From positions 620,001-684,000 of the forward strand of contig NZ_SZUU01000001.1 in assembly GCF_019583405.1 (NCBI RefSeq): a stretch of DNA of 64,000 nucleotides, written 5' to 3'. The position numbers were made by a program, and so were the translations under genes. Under the pieces are notes generated by a model, which was not told where the DNA came from, did no database searches, and was given only the letters and a program-made list of their open reading frames with translations. Below, piece by piece: positions 1 to 8,477 of this stretch. Origin of the DNA: Bacteroides fragilis (GTDB lineage Bacteria; Bacteroidota; Bacteroidia; Bacteroidales; Bacteroidaceae). The number at the start of each line of letters is the position of its first letter. Position 1 is the first letter of the stretch.

Positions 1-1394
1 CCAGCCCCAAAAGTTTATTTACCCTTCTGTTCACCGAAGCTTTCTGGATGCTGACATTTTCTTTATTGCTCTCGCTGGTCTTATCCGAATGTACCTGTTT
101 ACTACTGACAACCTATATTCCGCCCAAAGAAATGATTCCAATAGATATCCAAACTCTATATGGCATTCAAGTTAAACTTTATATAGGGCTGTTACTGATC
201 TGCACGCTTGTAATGCTATATCCCATCCGGCGTTTGCAACGATCCGGTCTTGCCGGACACATGAAGACTAACAGCCATCGGCACCTCTTTCGCAACATCA
301 TGATGTGCGTACAGCTATGTGTATGTATCTTTTTCCTAGGTATGAGTATCGCTATACATTTATTCAATAGTGTAGGAAGCGTTTTGTACCTTCCTCTATC
401 AGACAAAGAAACAAATTCTACGCTTTGCCTTGAAATGAACAGTGTTACTCTTGGCAAAAATAAAGATGCGATTTTATCACAAATAAAGATGTTGCCGGGA
501 GTGGAAAATATCAGTTCAGCTTTAATGAGCGGCAACTATAATTCGTTTCTGACCAGTGACTATGAGTCTGCCGATCACCGTACTCTCACTGTCAGAGTCA
601 GACAAGGAGATCCCAGCTACTTCCAGTTCTTCCGGATTCCTTTCCGGGGAGAGATCGTCGAACCTCATACAAGTAACGTGGTTTACATCAGCGAAGCCTT
701 TCAAAAGCAGTTGGAAAATGATTCTGTAAGCGGAAATGTAAAATTAGGTAAAGAGAACTATCGGATAGCAGGTACATACAAGGCTTGTTACGGGGAGAAC
801 ATCTCAGAACACAATCAATACAATATTTCTGTTTTCTTCCCGACTAAAGAGGCATCCGTAATTTATATCCGTTTTCGTGACGATAGCAGTTTTGGTAAAG
901 CCAAATCAGAAATAGAAAAGGTATGCCGTAATTACGTCCCAGAGTCATTGCCACTCGATATACAACGACTGGATATAAGAAGAAGTACAACACAAGGTAT
1001 CAGAGACCTGATGGGCGATGCCTCACTGCTATTAGGCATCATCAGTGCTCTTCTGGTTATACTGAGCATATACTCAGCTATCTCTATGGACACTGTCAGC
1101 CGGCAGAAAGAAGTTGCTATTCGCAAAATAAACGGCGCAACTCCGAAAGTAATTGCTTTGATGTTCGGAAAAGCATATATAATCCAATTCATACTGGCCT
1201 ATACCATCACTTATCCATTATTAAGGTTGCTTGTGATAGACATAACCAAGGATAGCCCGATCAGCAGTATTACCGGATTTACATGGGGGATTTACCTCTT
1301 CATTCTGATAGGTTTACTTATCTTTGTAACAACTGCCTATAAAATCTACAGAATCATGCATCTCAATCCGGCAGAAATAATAAAAAACGAATAA
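1..1394 (+). CDS. ABC transporter permease, MacB/FtsX family (5' end missing)
   Basis: The frame is open from the first bases of the window, so the gene starts upstream and only the last 460 or so residues are visible. What remains has hydrophobic segments at the left edge and after about base 160, a soluble periplasmic-type domain (about bases 400-990), and three hydrophobic segments at the end (about 1010-1380). That C-terminal block, with the phrase SRQKEVAIRKINGAT, is typical of FtsX/MacB permeases. The ATPase gene follows 28 bases downstream, so the pair should form an ABC exporter or lipoprotein-release type complex in the inner membrane. The substrate cannot be told from this sequence. 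In Bacteroides such permeases often occur as several paralogues in a row, which would lie left of the window. Confidence 0.88.
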   Translation, partial: SPKSLFTLLFTEAFWMLTFSLLLSLVLSECTCLLLTTYIPPKEMIPIDIQTLYGIQVKLYIGLLLICTLVMLYPIRRLQRSGLAGHMKTNSHRHLFRNIMMCVQLCVCIFFLGMSIAIHLFNSVGSVLYLPLSDKETNSTLCLEMNSVTLGKNKDAILSQIKMLPGVENISSALMSGNYNSFLTSDYESADHRTLTVRVRQGDPSYFQFFRIPFRGEIVEPHTSNVVYISEAFQKQLENDSVSGNVKLGKENYRIAGTYKACYGENISEHNQYNISVFFPTKEASVIYIRFRDDSSFGKAKSEIEKVCRNYVPESLPLDIQRLDIRRSTTQGIRDLMGDASLLLGIISALLVILSIYSAISMDTVSRQKEVAIRKINGATPKVIALMFGKAYIIQFILAYTITYPLLRLLVIDITKDSPISSITGFTWGIYLFILIGLLIFVTTAYKIYRIMHLNPAEIIKNE

Positions 1395-1422
1395 TAATAT
1401 AAACTCTTAAAAAATTACGATT

Positions 1423-2097
1423 ATGATTAAGACAATCAATTTGCAAAAAATCTTCAAGACCGAAGAAGTTGAAACATGGGCATTAAATAATGTCAGCGTA
1501 GAGGTAAAAGAGGGCGAATTTGTCGCCATCATGGGTCCTTCCGGTTGTGGAAAATCTACTCTTCTCAATATTCTCGGTTTACTGGATAATCCTACAGGAG
1601 GAGAGTATTATCTGAATGGAAAAGAAGTATCCAAATATACAGAATCGCAGCGCACCAATCTCCGCAAAGGAGTTATTGGCTTTGTATTCCAAAGTTTCAA
1701 TCTGATTGATGAACTGAATGTATATGAAAATATTGAATTGCCTTTACTCTACATGGGTATTCCGGCCTCTGAACGTAAACAACGAGTGGAAAAAGCAATG
1801 AAGCGCATGGCCATTACCCATAGAAGCAAGCATTTTCCACAACAGCTTTCCGGAGGTCAGCAACAACGTGTTGCCATTGCCCGCGCCGTAGTAGCCAACC
1901 CTAAACTGATTCTTGCCGATGAACCTACCGGTAATCTTGACTCTAAAAATGGTAAAGAGGTTATGGGACTATTGAGCGAATTGAATAAGGAAGGCACTAC
2001 CATCGTTATGGTAACCCACTCCCAGCATGATGCAGGTTTCGCAGACCGGGTAATTAATTTATTCGATGGTCAAGTTGTGACGGAAGTTACTATTTAA
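1423..2097 (+). CDS. ABC transporter ATP-binding protein, LolD/MacB type
   Basis: A 224-residue nucleotide-binding subunit with every expected motif: Walker A GPSGCGKST at residues 38-46, Q-loop FQSF near 90, signature LSGGQQQR at 142-149, Walker B LILADEP at 162-168 and the switch histidine near 199. The length and the phrase LNILGLLDNPTGGEYY fit the MacB/LolD/FtsE-like group that works with FtsX-fold permeases. It follows the permease gene in the same direction and is probably cotranscribed with it. It would hydrolyse ATP on the cytoplasmic face to drive the permease. The transported substrate is unknown. Confidence 0.93.
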   Translation: MIKTINLQKIFKTEEVETWALNNVSVEVKEGEFVAIMGPSGCGKSTLLNILGLLDNPTGGEYYLNGKEVSKYTESQRTNLRKGVIGFVFQSFNLIDELNVYENIELPLLYMGIPASERKQRVEKAMKRMAITHRSKHFPQQLSGGQQQRVAIARAVVANPKLILADEPTGNLDSKNGKEVMGLLSELNKEGTTIVMVTHSQHDAGFADRVINLFDGQVVTEVTI

Positions 2098-2109
2098 CAC
2101 TCCTCAAAC

Positions 2110-2176
2110 AGAATTACTCAGATTAACACGGATACGCAAGCTGAGAGAAATGTACCCGGTACATCTGAGTAATTCT
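2110..2176. repeat. 14-bp perfect inverted repeat with 39-nt spacer
   Basis: AGAATTACTCAGAT at 2110-2123 is matched exactly by its reverse complement at 2163-2176. It lies 13 bases after the stop of the ABC ATPase gene. There is no clear T-run behind the right arm, so it may be a weak terminator or a small repeat element rather than a canonical terminator. Confidence 0.6.
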
Positions 2177-2234
2177 TGATTCATTTTACTTCTTGATACA
2201 TTTGCATAATTGAGTGCTATATTCATGCAAATGA

Positions 2235-2600
2235 CTTCCATATTACCTTTTACTCGATATTTGGAGCAGAGTTTGTGAACACTGCATTGAATCACTTCCC
2301 GAGATGGAAATCTTATCCGATATGTGGAAAGAAAAAATTACTTTTATCGGTATAAATATTGATGATGAGAAATCATGGAAAAAATTCTCTCAAAAAAATA
2401 TCAAATGGATCAATCTAAATGATCCCAAAGAAGCATTCGGATTGTATATCCGTTACAAAGCAAATGGCATTCCCTTTTATGTACTTGTAACGCCTGATGG
2501 AAGAATTTCTGATATTTGGTACGGATATAATAAAGATAGCCTCTCTGAGAGACTGAAACAAGGGGAAAATAAGACACTGATTTTTAGGGTAAAAATATAA
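2235..2600 (+). pseudogene. Remnant of a TlpA/thioredoxin-like protein gene
   Basis: From 2235 one frame reads a TlpA-like fold: a YYLLLDIW strand, a CEHC motif (bases 2274-2285) at the place of the redox CxxC, then FIGINIDDEKSW and a GIPFYVLVTPDGRI strand with the cis-proline. An in-frame TGA at 2232-2234 cuts it off from any upstream start, and no signal peptide or N-terminal domain can be joined in another frame without a shift. The first in-frame ATG (2304) lies after the CxxC, so a product from there would lack the active site. In Bacteroides such proteins are normally exported thiol-disulfide oxidoreductases with a signal peptide. I read this as a 5'-truncated, decayed gene. A short functional protein from 2304 cannot be excluded. 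Confidence 0.6.
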
Positions 2601-2698
2601 TCTTCCATTTCCAACACTTTTCAGGTTTCACCTGCAATAAACAAATGCAGACTTCAGTAGTAGTAGAAATACAAGAGAGTAATTTGTTAAAAAAAGAA

Positions 2699-2731
2699 AG
2701 AGGTAATAAAGCCTTTCACTTTACCACCTCT
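2699..2731 (+). terminator. Imperfect hairpin between convergent genes
   Basis: The arm AGAGGTAATAAAG (2699-2711) pairs, with two mismatches, with CTTTACCACCTCT (2718-2730). A second small hairpin, AAGCATT / AATGCTT, follows at 2737-2752, and a 10-bp inverted pair AATAAAGTCA / TGACTTTATT spans 2758-2803. Together they fill the gap before the end of the minus-strand spt gene and probably end transcription from both sides. Confidence 0.45.
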
Positions 2732-2818
2732 TCTTCAAGCATTCCAATGCTTAAAAGAATAAAGTCAAAACTAATACCCATAGATATAAACTCTGACTTT
2801 ATTTATCTCTATAATGGA

Positions 2819-4003
2819 TTATAAAAGATCAAGTGCCTTGAAACATTTCACCAACTTACCAATAGCAAAATCAATCTGTTCTTTGGAGTGTGTAGCCATC
2901 AACGAGAAACGAATCAGCGTATCGTTCGGAGAACATGCGGGAGGCACAACCGGATTCACAAACACACCTTCGTCAAATAACATCTTAGTTACCATAAACG
3001 TCTTCTCCATATCACGTACATATAGAGGAATGATAGGAGTAGAGGTATGTCCGATCTCAAAACCAAGTTCACGGAAACACTTTAAAGAATAATTGGTAAT
3101 GTCCCATAAATGCTCGATGCGTTCCGGTTCGTTTTTCATAATCTGGAGTGCGGCACGAGCGGCGGCAGTGGCAGCAGGCGTATTACTTGCACTGAAGATA
3201 TACGAACGTGAATTGTGACGCAAATAATTAATAATGGACTCGTCTGCTGCAATAAAGCCACCGATAGCGGCCAATGACTTACTGAATGTGCCCATAATAA
3301 GATCCACCTCTTTAGTCAATCCGAAATGATCACAAGTACCGCGTCCGTGATTACCCAAAACTCCCAGACCATGCGCTTCATCTACCATGATATTGGCATC
3401 ATATTTCTTAGACAAGCGAACGATCTCAGGCAAATTGGCAATATCACCCTCCATACTGAATACTCCATCTACTACAATCAGTTTCACTGCATCAGGACGA
3501 CATTTCTGCAACTCTTTCTCAAGAGATTCCATGTCGTTATGCTTGAACTTAAGAATGGTAGAAAAAGAAAGGCGGCGTCCTTCAACAATAGAAGCGTGGT
3601 CAAGTTCATCGCAGATCACATAATCTTCACGACCTGTCACACACGAAACCACACCCAGATTTACCTGAAATCCGGTAGAATAGATGATAGCATCTTCTTT
3701 ACCAACAAATTCGGCCAATTCTTTCTCCAATTGAAGATGGAGGTCAAGTGTACCGTTCAGAAAACGCGATCCGGCGCAACCTGTACCATATTTGCGGGTA
3801 GCTTCAACAGCAGCTTCAATTACTTTCGGATGATTAGTCAGGCCTAAGTATGAGTTTGAGCCAAACATTAACACCTTTCTGCCACTCATTATCACCTCTG
3901 TGTTCTGTTCACTTTCGATACAACGAAAGTATGGATATACGCCTTTAGCCTTTATCTGCTGAGGGAGGTCGTATTTAGCTAACTTCTCTTGTAATAATCC
4001 CAT
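2819..4003 (-). CDS. spt: Serine palmitoyltransferase, PLP-dependent alpha-oxoamine synthase
   Basis: A 394-residue fold-type I PLP enzyme. The internal aldimine lysine is K242 in [12 protein letters not shown]; the stacking histidine is H136 in DELDHAS; the PLP ring aspartate is D208 in VDEAHG. The family joins an amino acid to an acyl-CoA with loss of CO2. Members in Bacteroides condense serine with palmitoyl-CoA to 3-ketosphinganine, the first step of sphingolipid synthesis. 2-amino-3-ketobutyrate CoA ligase (Kbl) and BioF are close relatives. The [15 protein letters not shown] start and the lipid kinase gene across the divergent promoter favour Spt. A -7 element TATCTTTG lies upstream on the minus strand, leaving a leader of about 85 bases. 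The enzyme is cytoplasmic or membrane-peripheral. Confidence 0.88.
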   Translation of the reverse strand: MGLLQEKLAKYDLPQQIKAKGVYPYFRCIESEQNTEVIMSGRKVLMFGSNSYLGLTNHPKVIEAAVEATRKYGTGCAGSRFLNGTLDLHLQLEKELAEFVGKEDAIIYSTGFQVNLGVVSCVTGREDYVICDELDHASIVEGRRLSFSTILKFKHNDMESLEKELQKCRPDAVKLIVVDGVFSMEGDIANLPEIVRLSKKYDANIMVDEAHGLGVLGNHGRGTCDHFGLTKEVDLIMGTFSKSLAAIGGFIAADESIINYLRHNSRSYIFSASNTPAATAAARAALQIMKNEPERIEHLWDITNYSLKCFRELGFEIGHTSTPIIPLYVRDMEKTFMVTKMLFDEGVFVNPVVPPACSPNDTLIRFSLMATHSKEQIDFAIGKLVKCFKALDLL

Positions 4004-4091
4004 GAATAGTTATTTATATAATTCGCTTATTGACTATCTTTTATATAATAGTCTAAATCCTTTTTCCTTAACAAGTGTTTAAAACAGGGGG

Positions 4092-4099
4092 CAAAGATA
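4092..4099 (-). promoter_or_regulatory. Bacteroides -7 element for spt
   Basis: TATCTTTG on the minus strand matches TAnnTTTG and lies about 90 bases before the spt start. No good TTTG is visible at the -33 distance. Confidence 0.55.
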
Positions 4100-4194
4100 A
4101 CAAAATATGTTTTTAGCTGTTCTTTTTCTATGAAAAAATATACTCTTTATAGTTTTAGAAAGCTGTGAAAGGGCAAAAATTAAGATATTTATAT

Positions 4195-4202
4195 TACTTT
4201 TG
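4195..4202 (+). promoter_or_regulatory. Bacteroides -7 element for the lipid kinase gene
   Basis: TACTTTTG matches TAnnTTTG exactly and ends 17 bases before the ATG at 4220, so the leader would be very short. The -33 element is not clear. Confidence 0.55.
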
Positions 4203-4219
4203 CCGATCACAAGATATAA

Positions 4220-5281
4220 ATGATGGAATCAACTTGCATGAGCGAAAACAAGAGAAAAATAATATTCATCGTTAATCCAATTTCGGGTACACAAAGTAAG
4301 GAACTTGTTCTGAGTCTACTGGATGAAAAGATAGATAAGGAAATGTATACTTGGGAAGTTGTGTATACCGAAAGAGCCGGACATGCAATCGAAATAGCAG
4401 CAAATGCGGCAGATAGAAATGCAGATATAGTAGTTGCTGTAGGAGGAGACGGAACAATTAATGAAATTGCCCGTTCATTGGTACACACCAATACAGCATT
4501 GGGAATTATCCCTTGCGGCTCTGGAAACGGATTAGCACGGCATCTTCAAATTTCAATGGATCCGCGTAAAGCACTTGAAATTTTGAATGATGGGATAATC
4601 GATATCATAGATTACGGAAAAATAAATGGCACAGACTTTTTTTGCACCTGCGGAGTAGGGTTTGACGCTTTTGTAAGTCTGAAATTTGCTAATGCCGGCA
4701 AACGTGGACTTCTGACCTATCTGGAGAAAACCTTGCAGGAAAGCCTAAAGTATCAACCCGAAACTTATGAATTGGAAACGGAAGACGGTACTTCCAAATA
4801 CAAAGCCTTTCTCATTGCTTGCGGCAACGCTTCTCAATACGGGAACAATGCTTATATAGCCCCACAGGCCACTCTGACAGATGGTTTGTTAGATGTAACC
4901 ATTCTCGAACCGTTTACGGTATTAGATGTTCCGGCACTGGCCTTTCAGCTCTTCAACAAAACAATCGACCAAAACAGTCGCATTAAAACTTTCCGTTGCA
5001 AAAAGTTATGTATTCATCGCGGTTCCCCGGGTGTTGTCCATTTTGACGGCGATCCGATGCAGGCTGACGAAGATATCAAAATAGAACTGATTCAGAAAGG
5101 ACTGCGGGTAGTTGTACCCGGTGATAAAAAAAAAGATAATCCCAACGTATTACAAAAAGCACAAGAATACGTAAACGGTATTAAATTGATAAACGAAGCT
5201 ATAGTAGAAGATATAGCACATAAAAATAAAGTTATTCTGAAGAAGAATAAGCAGCTGATACAAAAACTTACTAAAAAATAG
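4220..5281 (+). CDS. Lipid kinase of the diacylglycerol/sphingosine kinase (YegS/DgkB) family
   Basis: 353 residues with the family fold: nucleotide-binding motif VGGDGTINE at 74-82, PCGSGNG at 98-104, and a C-terminal beta-rich half with HFDGDP. Proteins of this family phosphorylate diacylglycerol, sphingosine or ceramide-like lipids at the membrane face with ATP. It is transcribed away from the serine palmitoyltransferase gene out of a shared 216-base region. I infer that the substrate may be a sphingoid base or dihydroceramide, but the sequence alone cannot separate that from diacylglycerol. ATG at 4223 or 4238 are alternative starts. The tail after residue 310 is lysine-rich and longer than in minimal family members. 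Confidence 0.85.
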   Translation: MMESTCMSENKRKIIFIVNPISGTQSKELVLSLLDEKIDKEMYTWEVVYTERAGHAIEIAANAADRNADIVVAVGGDGTINEIARSLVHTNTALGIIPCGSGNGLARHLQISMDPRKALEILNDGIIDIIDYGKINGTDFFCTCGVGFDAFVSLKFANAGKRGLLTYLEKTLQESLKYQPETYELETEDGTSKYKAFLIACGNASQYGNNAYIAPQATLTDGLLDVTILEPFTVLDVPALAFQLFNKTIDQNSRIKTFRCKKLCIHRGSPGVVHFDGDPMQADEDIKIELIQKGLRVVVPGDKKKDNPNVLQKAQEYVNGIKLINEAIVEDIAHKNKVILKKNKQLIQKLTKK

Positions 5282-5316
5282 ACCTTTGGAAATAACACGG
5301 AATCCGAATTAATATG

Positions 5317-5324
5317 TACTTTTG
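5317..5324 (+). promoter_or_regulatory. Bacteroides -7 element for aspS
   Basis: TACTTTTG lies 37 bases before the aspS ATG. A TTTG at 5285-5288 is too far away (28 bases) to be an ordinary -33 box. Confidence 0.5.
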
Positions 5325-5361
5325 CAGACTACTTTAACAAAAATATAAATAATATATTAAA

Positions 5362-7119
5362 ATGTTCAGAACGCACACGTGCGGAGAGTTAAGAATCTCC
5401 GATGTTAATAAACAAGTCAAGCTGTCGGGATGGGTACAGCGCAGCCGTAAAATGGGAGGTATGACTTTTGTTGACCTTCGTGATCGCTACGGTATCACTC
5501 AATTAGTATTTAATGAAGAAATAGACGCTGAGCTTTGCGAACGTGCCAATAAATTGGGGCGCGAATTCGTCATACAGATTGTCGGAACCGTAAACGAACG
5601 TTTCAGCAAAAACAGTCATATCCCGACCGGCGACATTGAAATCATCGTCTCGGAACTGAATATCCTGAACTCAGCCATTACTCCTCCTTTTACTATTGAG
5701 GACAACACCGATGGTGGTGATGATATCCGCATGAAATACCGTTATCTGGACTTACGCCGTAGTGCTGTTCGTTCAAATTTGGAATTACGCCACAAAATGA
5801 CGATCGAGGTTCGCAGTTATCTCGATAAATTGGGTTTCTTGGAAGTGGAAACTCCGGTATTGATCGGTTCAACTCCTGAAGGAGCACGCGACTTCGTAGT
5901 TCCTTCCCGCATGAATCCGGGACAATTCTACGCATTACCGCAATCTCCGCAGACACTGAAACAGCTATTGATGGTCTCCGGTTTCGATCGTTATTTCCAG
6001 ATAGCCAAATGTTTCCGTGACGAAGATCTGCGTGCCGACCGCCAGCCTGAGTTCACTCAGATTGACTGTGAAATGAGCTTCGTAGAGCAGGAAGATGTGA
6101 TTACCACATTTGAAGGAATGGCCAAACACCTGTTTAAGGTGATCCGTAATATCGAACTGACCGAACCATTCCCACGTATGCCTTGGAGCGAAGCAATGAG
6201 ATTGTACGGTAGCGATAAACCGGACATTCGCTTTGGCATGCAATTCGTCGAATTAATGGATATCCTAAAAGGACACGGTTTCTCAGTATTCGATAATGCC
6301 ACATATATTGGCGGTATCTGTGCCGAGGGTGCAGCCGGCTATACCCGTAAGCAACTGGACGCCTTGACCGAATTTGTGAAAAAGCCACAAATTGGTGCAA
6401 AAGGTATGGTCTATGCCCGTATCGAAGCTGACGGTACTGTGAAATCAAGCGTTGACAAGTTCTACACGCAAGAAGTTTTGCAACAGTTGAAAGAAGCGTT
6501 CAGTGCTAAACCCGGTGACCTAATCTTGATTTTATCGGGAGATGATGCCATGAAAACTCGTAAGCAGCTTTGTGAATTACGTTTAGAAATGGGAAATCAA
6601 TTGGGATTACGGGATAAAAACACATTTGCATGTTTGTGGGTTGTAGACTTCCCTCTATTTGAATGGAGCGAAGAAGAAGGCAGATTAATGGCTATGCACC
6701 ATCCGTTTACCTCACCAAAACCGGAAGATATCCATCTGCTGGACACAAATCCTGCTGCTGTACGCGCTAATGCTTACGATATGGTAATCAATGGTGTAGA
6801 AGTAGGAGGGGGATCAATCCGTATCCACGATAGCCAGTTGCAGAACAAAATGTTCGAATTACTCGGATTTACTCCGGAGCGTGCGCAAGAGCAGTTCGGC
6901 TTCTTGATGAATGCCTTCAAGTTTGGTGCGCCTCCTCATGGCGGACTGGCTTACGGATTGGACCGTTGGGTATCTCTTTTTGCCGGACTGGACTCAATCC
7001 GTGATTGCATTGCATTCCCGAAAAACAACTCCGGTCGTGACGTTATGTTGGATGCTCCCGCAGCACTCGATCCGTCACAACTGGAAGAACTGAACCTGAT
7101 TGTAGATATTAAGGAGTAA
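5362..7119 (+). CDS. aspS: Aspartate--tRNA ligase
   Basis: 585 residues, the usual length of bacterial class IIb AspRS. An N-terminal OB-fold anticodon domain (about 1-105, with [21 protein letters not shown]) is followed by the catalytic domain. Motif 2 is [16 protein letters not shown] from residue 218, a bacterial GAD insert lies at roughly 280-410, and motif 3 is GLAYGLDR ending at residue 535. It charges tRNA-Asp with aspartate using ATP in the cytoplasm. The stop codon TAA directly abuts the GTG start of the next gene, so the two are probably cotranscribed and translationally coupled. Confidence 0.98.
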   Translation: MFRTHTCGELRISDVNKQVKLSGWVQRSRKMGGMTFVDLRDRYGITQLVFNEEIDAELCERANKLGREFVIQIVGTVNERFSKNSHIPTGDIEIIVSELNILNSAITPPFTIEDNTDGGDDIRMKYRYLDLRRSAVRSNLELRHKMTIEVRSYLDKLGFLEVETPVLIGSTPEGARDFVVPSRMNPGQFYALPQSPQTLKQLLMVSGFDRYFQIAKCFRDEDLRADRQPEFTQIDCEMSFVEQEDVITTFEGMAKHLFKVIRNIELTEPFPRMPWSEAMRLYGSDKPDIRFGMQFVELMDILKGHGFSVFDNATYIGGICAEGAAGYTRKQLDALTEFVKKPQIGAKGMVYARIEADGTVKSSVDKFYTQEVLQQLKEAFSAKPGDLILILSGDDAMKTRKQLCELRLEMGNQLGLRDKNTFACLWVVDFPLFEWSEEEGRLMAMHHPFTSPKPEDIHLLDTNPAAVRANAYDMVINGVEVGGGSIRIHDSQLQNKMFELLGFTPERAQEQFGFLMNAFKFGAPPHGGLAYGLDRWVSLFAGLDSIRDCIAFPKNNSGRDVMLDAPAALDPSQLEELNLIVDIKE

Positions 7120-7503
7120 GTGAAAGAGTCGGTACGCATTTTTCGATTTGCCGTAATTGGTACGCTCAATGCATTAATCACAGCTTTTGTTATTTGGTTG
7201 ATGATGGATGAATTGTCATACGATTACATTCCGGCCAATATTACAGCGTACGTAGTAGCCCAAATTCATAACTTTATTTGGAGTAAATATTGGATCTTTC
7301 CGATTGAAAATAAAAAGAACAACATTTGGAAGCAGGTGTTGTTCTTCTGTTCTGCTTTCGGATTGGCATATAGTGCCCAGTTCCTGTTTTTAGTCACACT
7401 GGTAGAGTGTGGAGATGTAAACGAGTATCTGGCACAATTCCTGGGGCTGTTTATCTACGGAACAGTAAACTTCATCGTTAATAAAAAGCTTACATTCAGA
7501 TAA
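7120..7503 (+). CDS. GtrA-like small membrane protein
   Basis: 127 residues with four hydrophobic helices and the GtrA-family pattern, including the N-terminal RFAVIGTLNALI, the middle NFIWSKYWIF and the C-terminal NFIVNKKLTF. The start is GTG at 7120, directly after the aspS stop with no bases between. GtrA proteins are thought to move or present lipid-linked sugars (undecaprenyl-phosphate glucose and similar) across the inner membrane. No glycosyltransferase partner is next to it, so its own role is open. A strong terminator follows. Confidence 0.85.
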   Translation: MKESVRIFRFAVIGTLNALITAFVIWLMMDELSYDYIPANITAYVVAQIHNFIWSKYWIFPIENKKNNIWKQVLFFCSAFGLAYSAQFLFLVTLVECGDVNEYLAQFLGLFIYGTVNFIVNKKLTFR

Positions 7504-7522
7504 AATAGTGCTTAAGATAATG

Positions 7523-7564
7523 AAAAATCCCGCAAAGTGTAAAAACTCTCTGCGGGATTTTTTT
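7523..7564. terminator. Bidirectional rho-independent terminator
   Basis: AAAAATCCCGCA (7523-7534) pairs with TGCGGGATTTTT (7551-7562). The run of T on the right and the run of A on the left serve the GtrA gene and the convergent aguB gene. Confidence 0.9.
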
Positions 7565-7581
7565 ATCAGAGAGAAATCATT

Positions 7582-8466
7582 TCAATCAATAAAACGTTTT
7601 GTTAAATTCCCATATTCATCTATCCTCCGATCACGAAGAAATGGCCACCAACGACGCACATTCTCCGAACGTTCAAGATCCACTTCAACAATCATATTTT
7701 CAGAACGGTCATTTCCCGCCTGAGCCAGGTATTCACCCTGTGGTCCGGCAACAAAACTATTTCCCCAAAATAATATCCCGTTGGTCTGCCCTGACGGATC
7801 AGGTTCGTGACCGACACGATTGACTGAAATCACCGGAAGCCCATTGGCTACCGCATGCGCACGCTGAGAAATAATCCAAGCATTAAGCTGACGTTTCTTT
7901 TCGTCATCCGTATCTGTGCTCTCCCAACCGATAGCAGTAGGATAAATCAAAATTTCAGCTCCTTTCAACGCCATCAGACGAGCAGCTTCCGGATACCATT
8001 GATCCCAGCAAACCAACACACCCAACTTGCCTAAAGAGGTCTCAATCGGTTCAAAGCCAATATCTCCCGGAGTAAAATAGAATTTTTCGTAATAAGCCGG
8101 ATCATCAGGAATATGCATCTTACGATATTTTCCGGCAATACTTCCATCCCGGTCAAAGACAACAGCTGTATTATGATATAGTCCCGGAGCGCGTTTCTCA
8201 AATAAAGAAGTAACCAGTACTATCCGATTGGCTGCCGCCAGTTCGGAATAAAATCCGGTAGAAGGACCAGGAATAGGTTCTGCCAGTTCAAATAAATCCG
8301 TATTCTCTGTCTGGCAGAAATACAAAGAATTATGAAGTTCTTGCAGAACAACAAGTTGAGCGCCATGAGCGGCACATGCTTCAATACTTTTAGCCAGGTT
8401 CATCAGGTTTATCCTAATATCTGATGTGTTAGCCTGTTGAATGATTCCTACTTTTATTTTTCTCAT
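7582..8466 (-). CDS. aguB: N-carbamoylputrescine amidase, nitrilase family
   Basis: 294 residues with the complete nitrilase catalytic set: E43 in LQELHN, K116 in KYRKMHIP and C153 in LVCWDQWYPEA. The phrase DQWYPEAARLMALKGAEILIYPTAIGW is characteristic of the AguB branch. The enzyme splits N-carbamoylputrescine to putrescine, CO2 and ammonia in the cytoplasm. The gene lies 11 bases after the agmatine deiminase gene, so the two form the two-step agmatine to putrescine route and are surely cotranscribed. Confidence 0.94.
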   Translation of the reverse strand: MRKIKVGIIQQANTSDIRINLMNLAKSIEACAAHGAQLVVLQELHNSLYFCQTENTDLFELAEPIPGPSTGFYSELAAANRIVLVTSLFEKRAPGLYHNTAVVFDRDGSIAGKYRKMHIPDDPAYYEKFYFTPGDIGFEPIETSLGKLGVLVCWDQWYPEAARLMALKGAEILIYPTAIGWESTDTDDEKKRQLNAWIISQRAHAVANGLPVISVNRVGHEPDPSGQTNGILFWGNSFVAGPQGEYLAQAGNDRSENMIVEVDLERSENVRRWWPFLRDRRIDEYGNLTKRFID

Positions 8467-8477
8467 ACTTTAATTTA

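Noticed and set aside
2110..2176. Invertible promoter flanked by inverted repeats
   Set aside because: The spacer is only 39 bases, shorter than known Bacteroides invertible promoters, contains no promoter, and no invertase gene is near.
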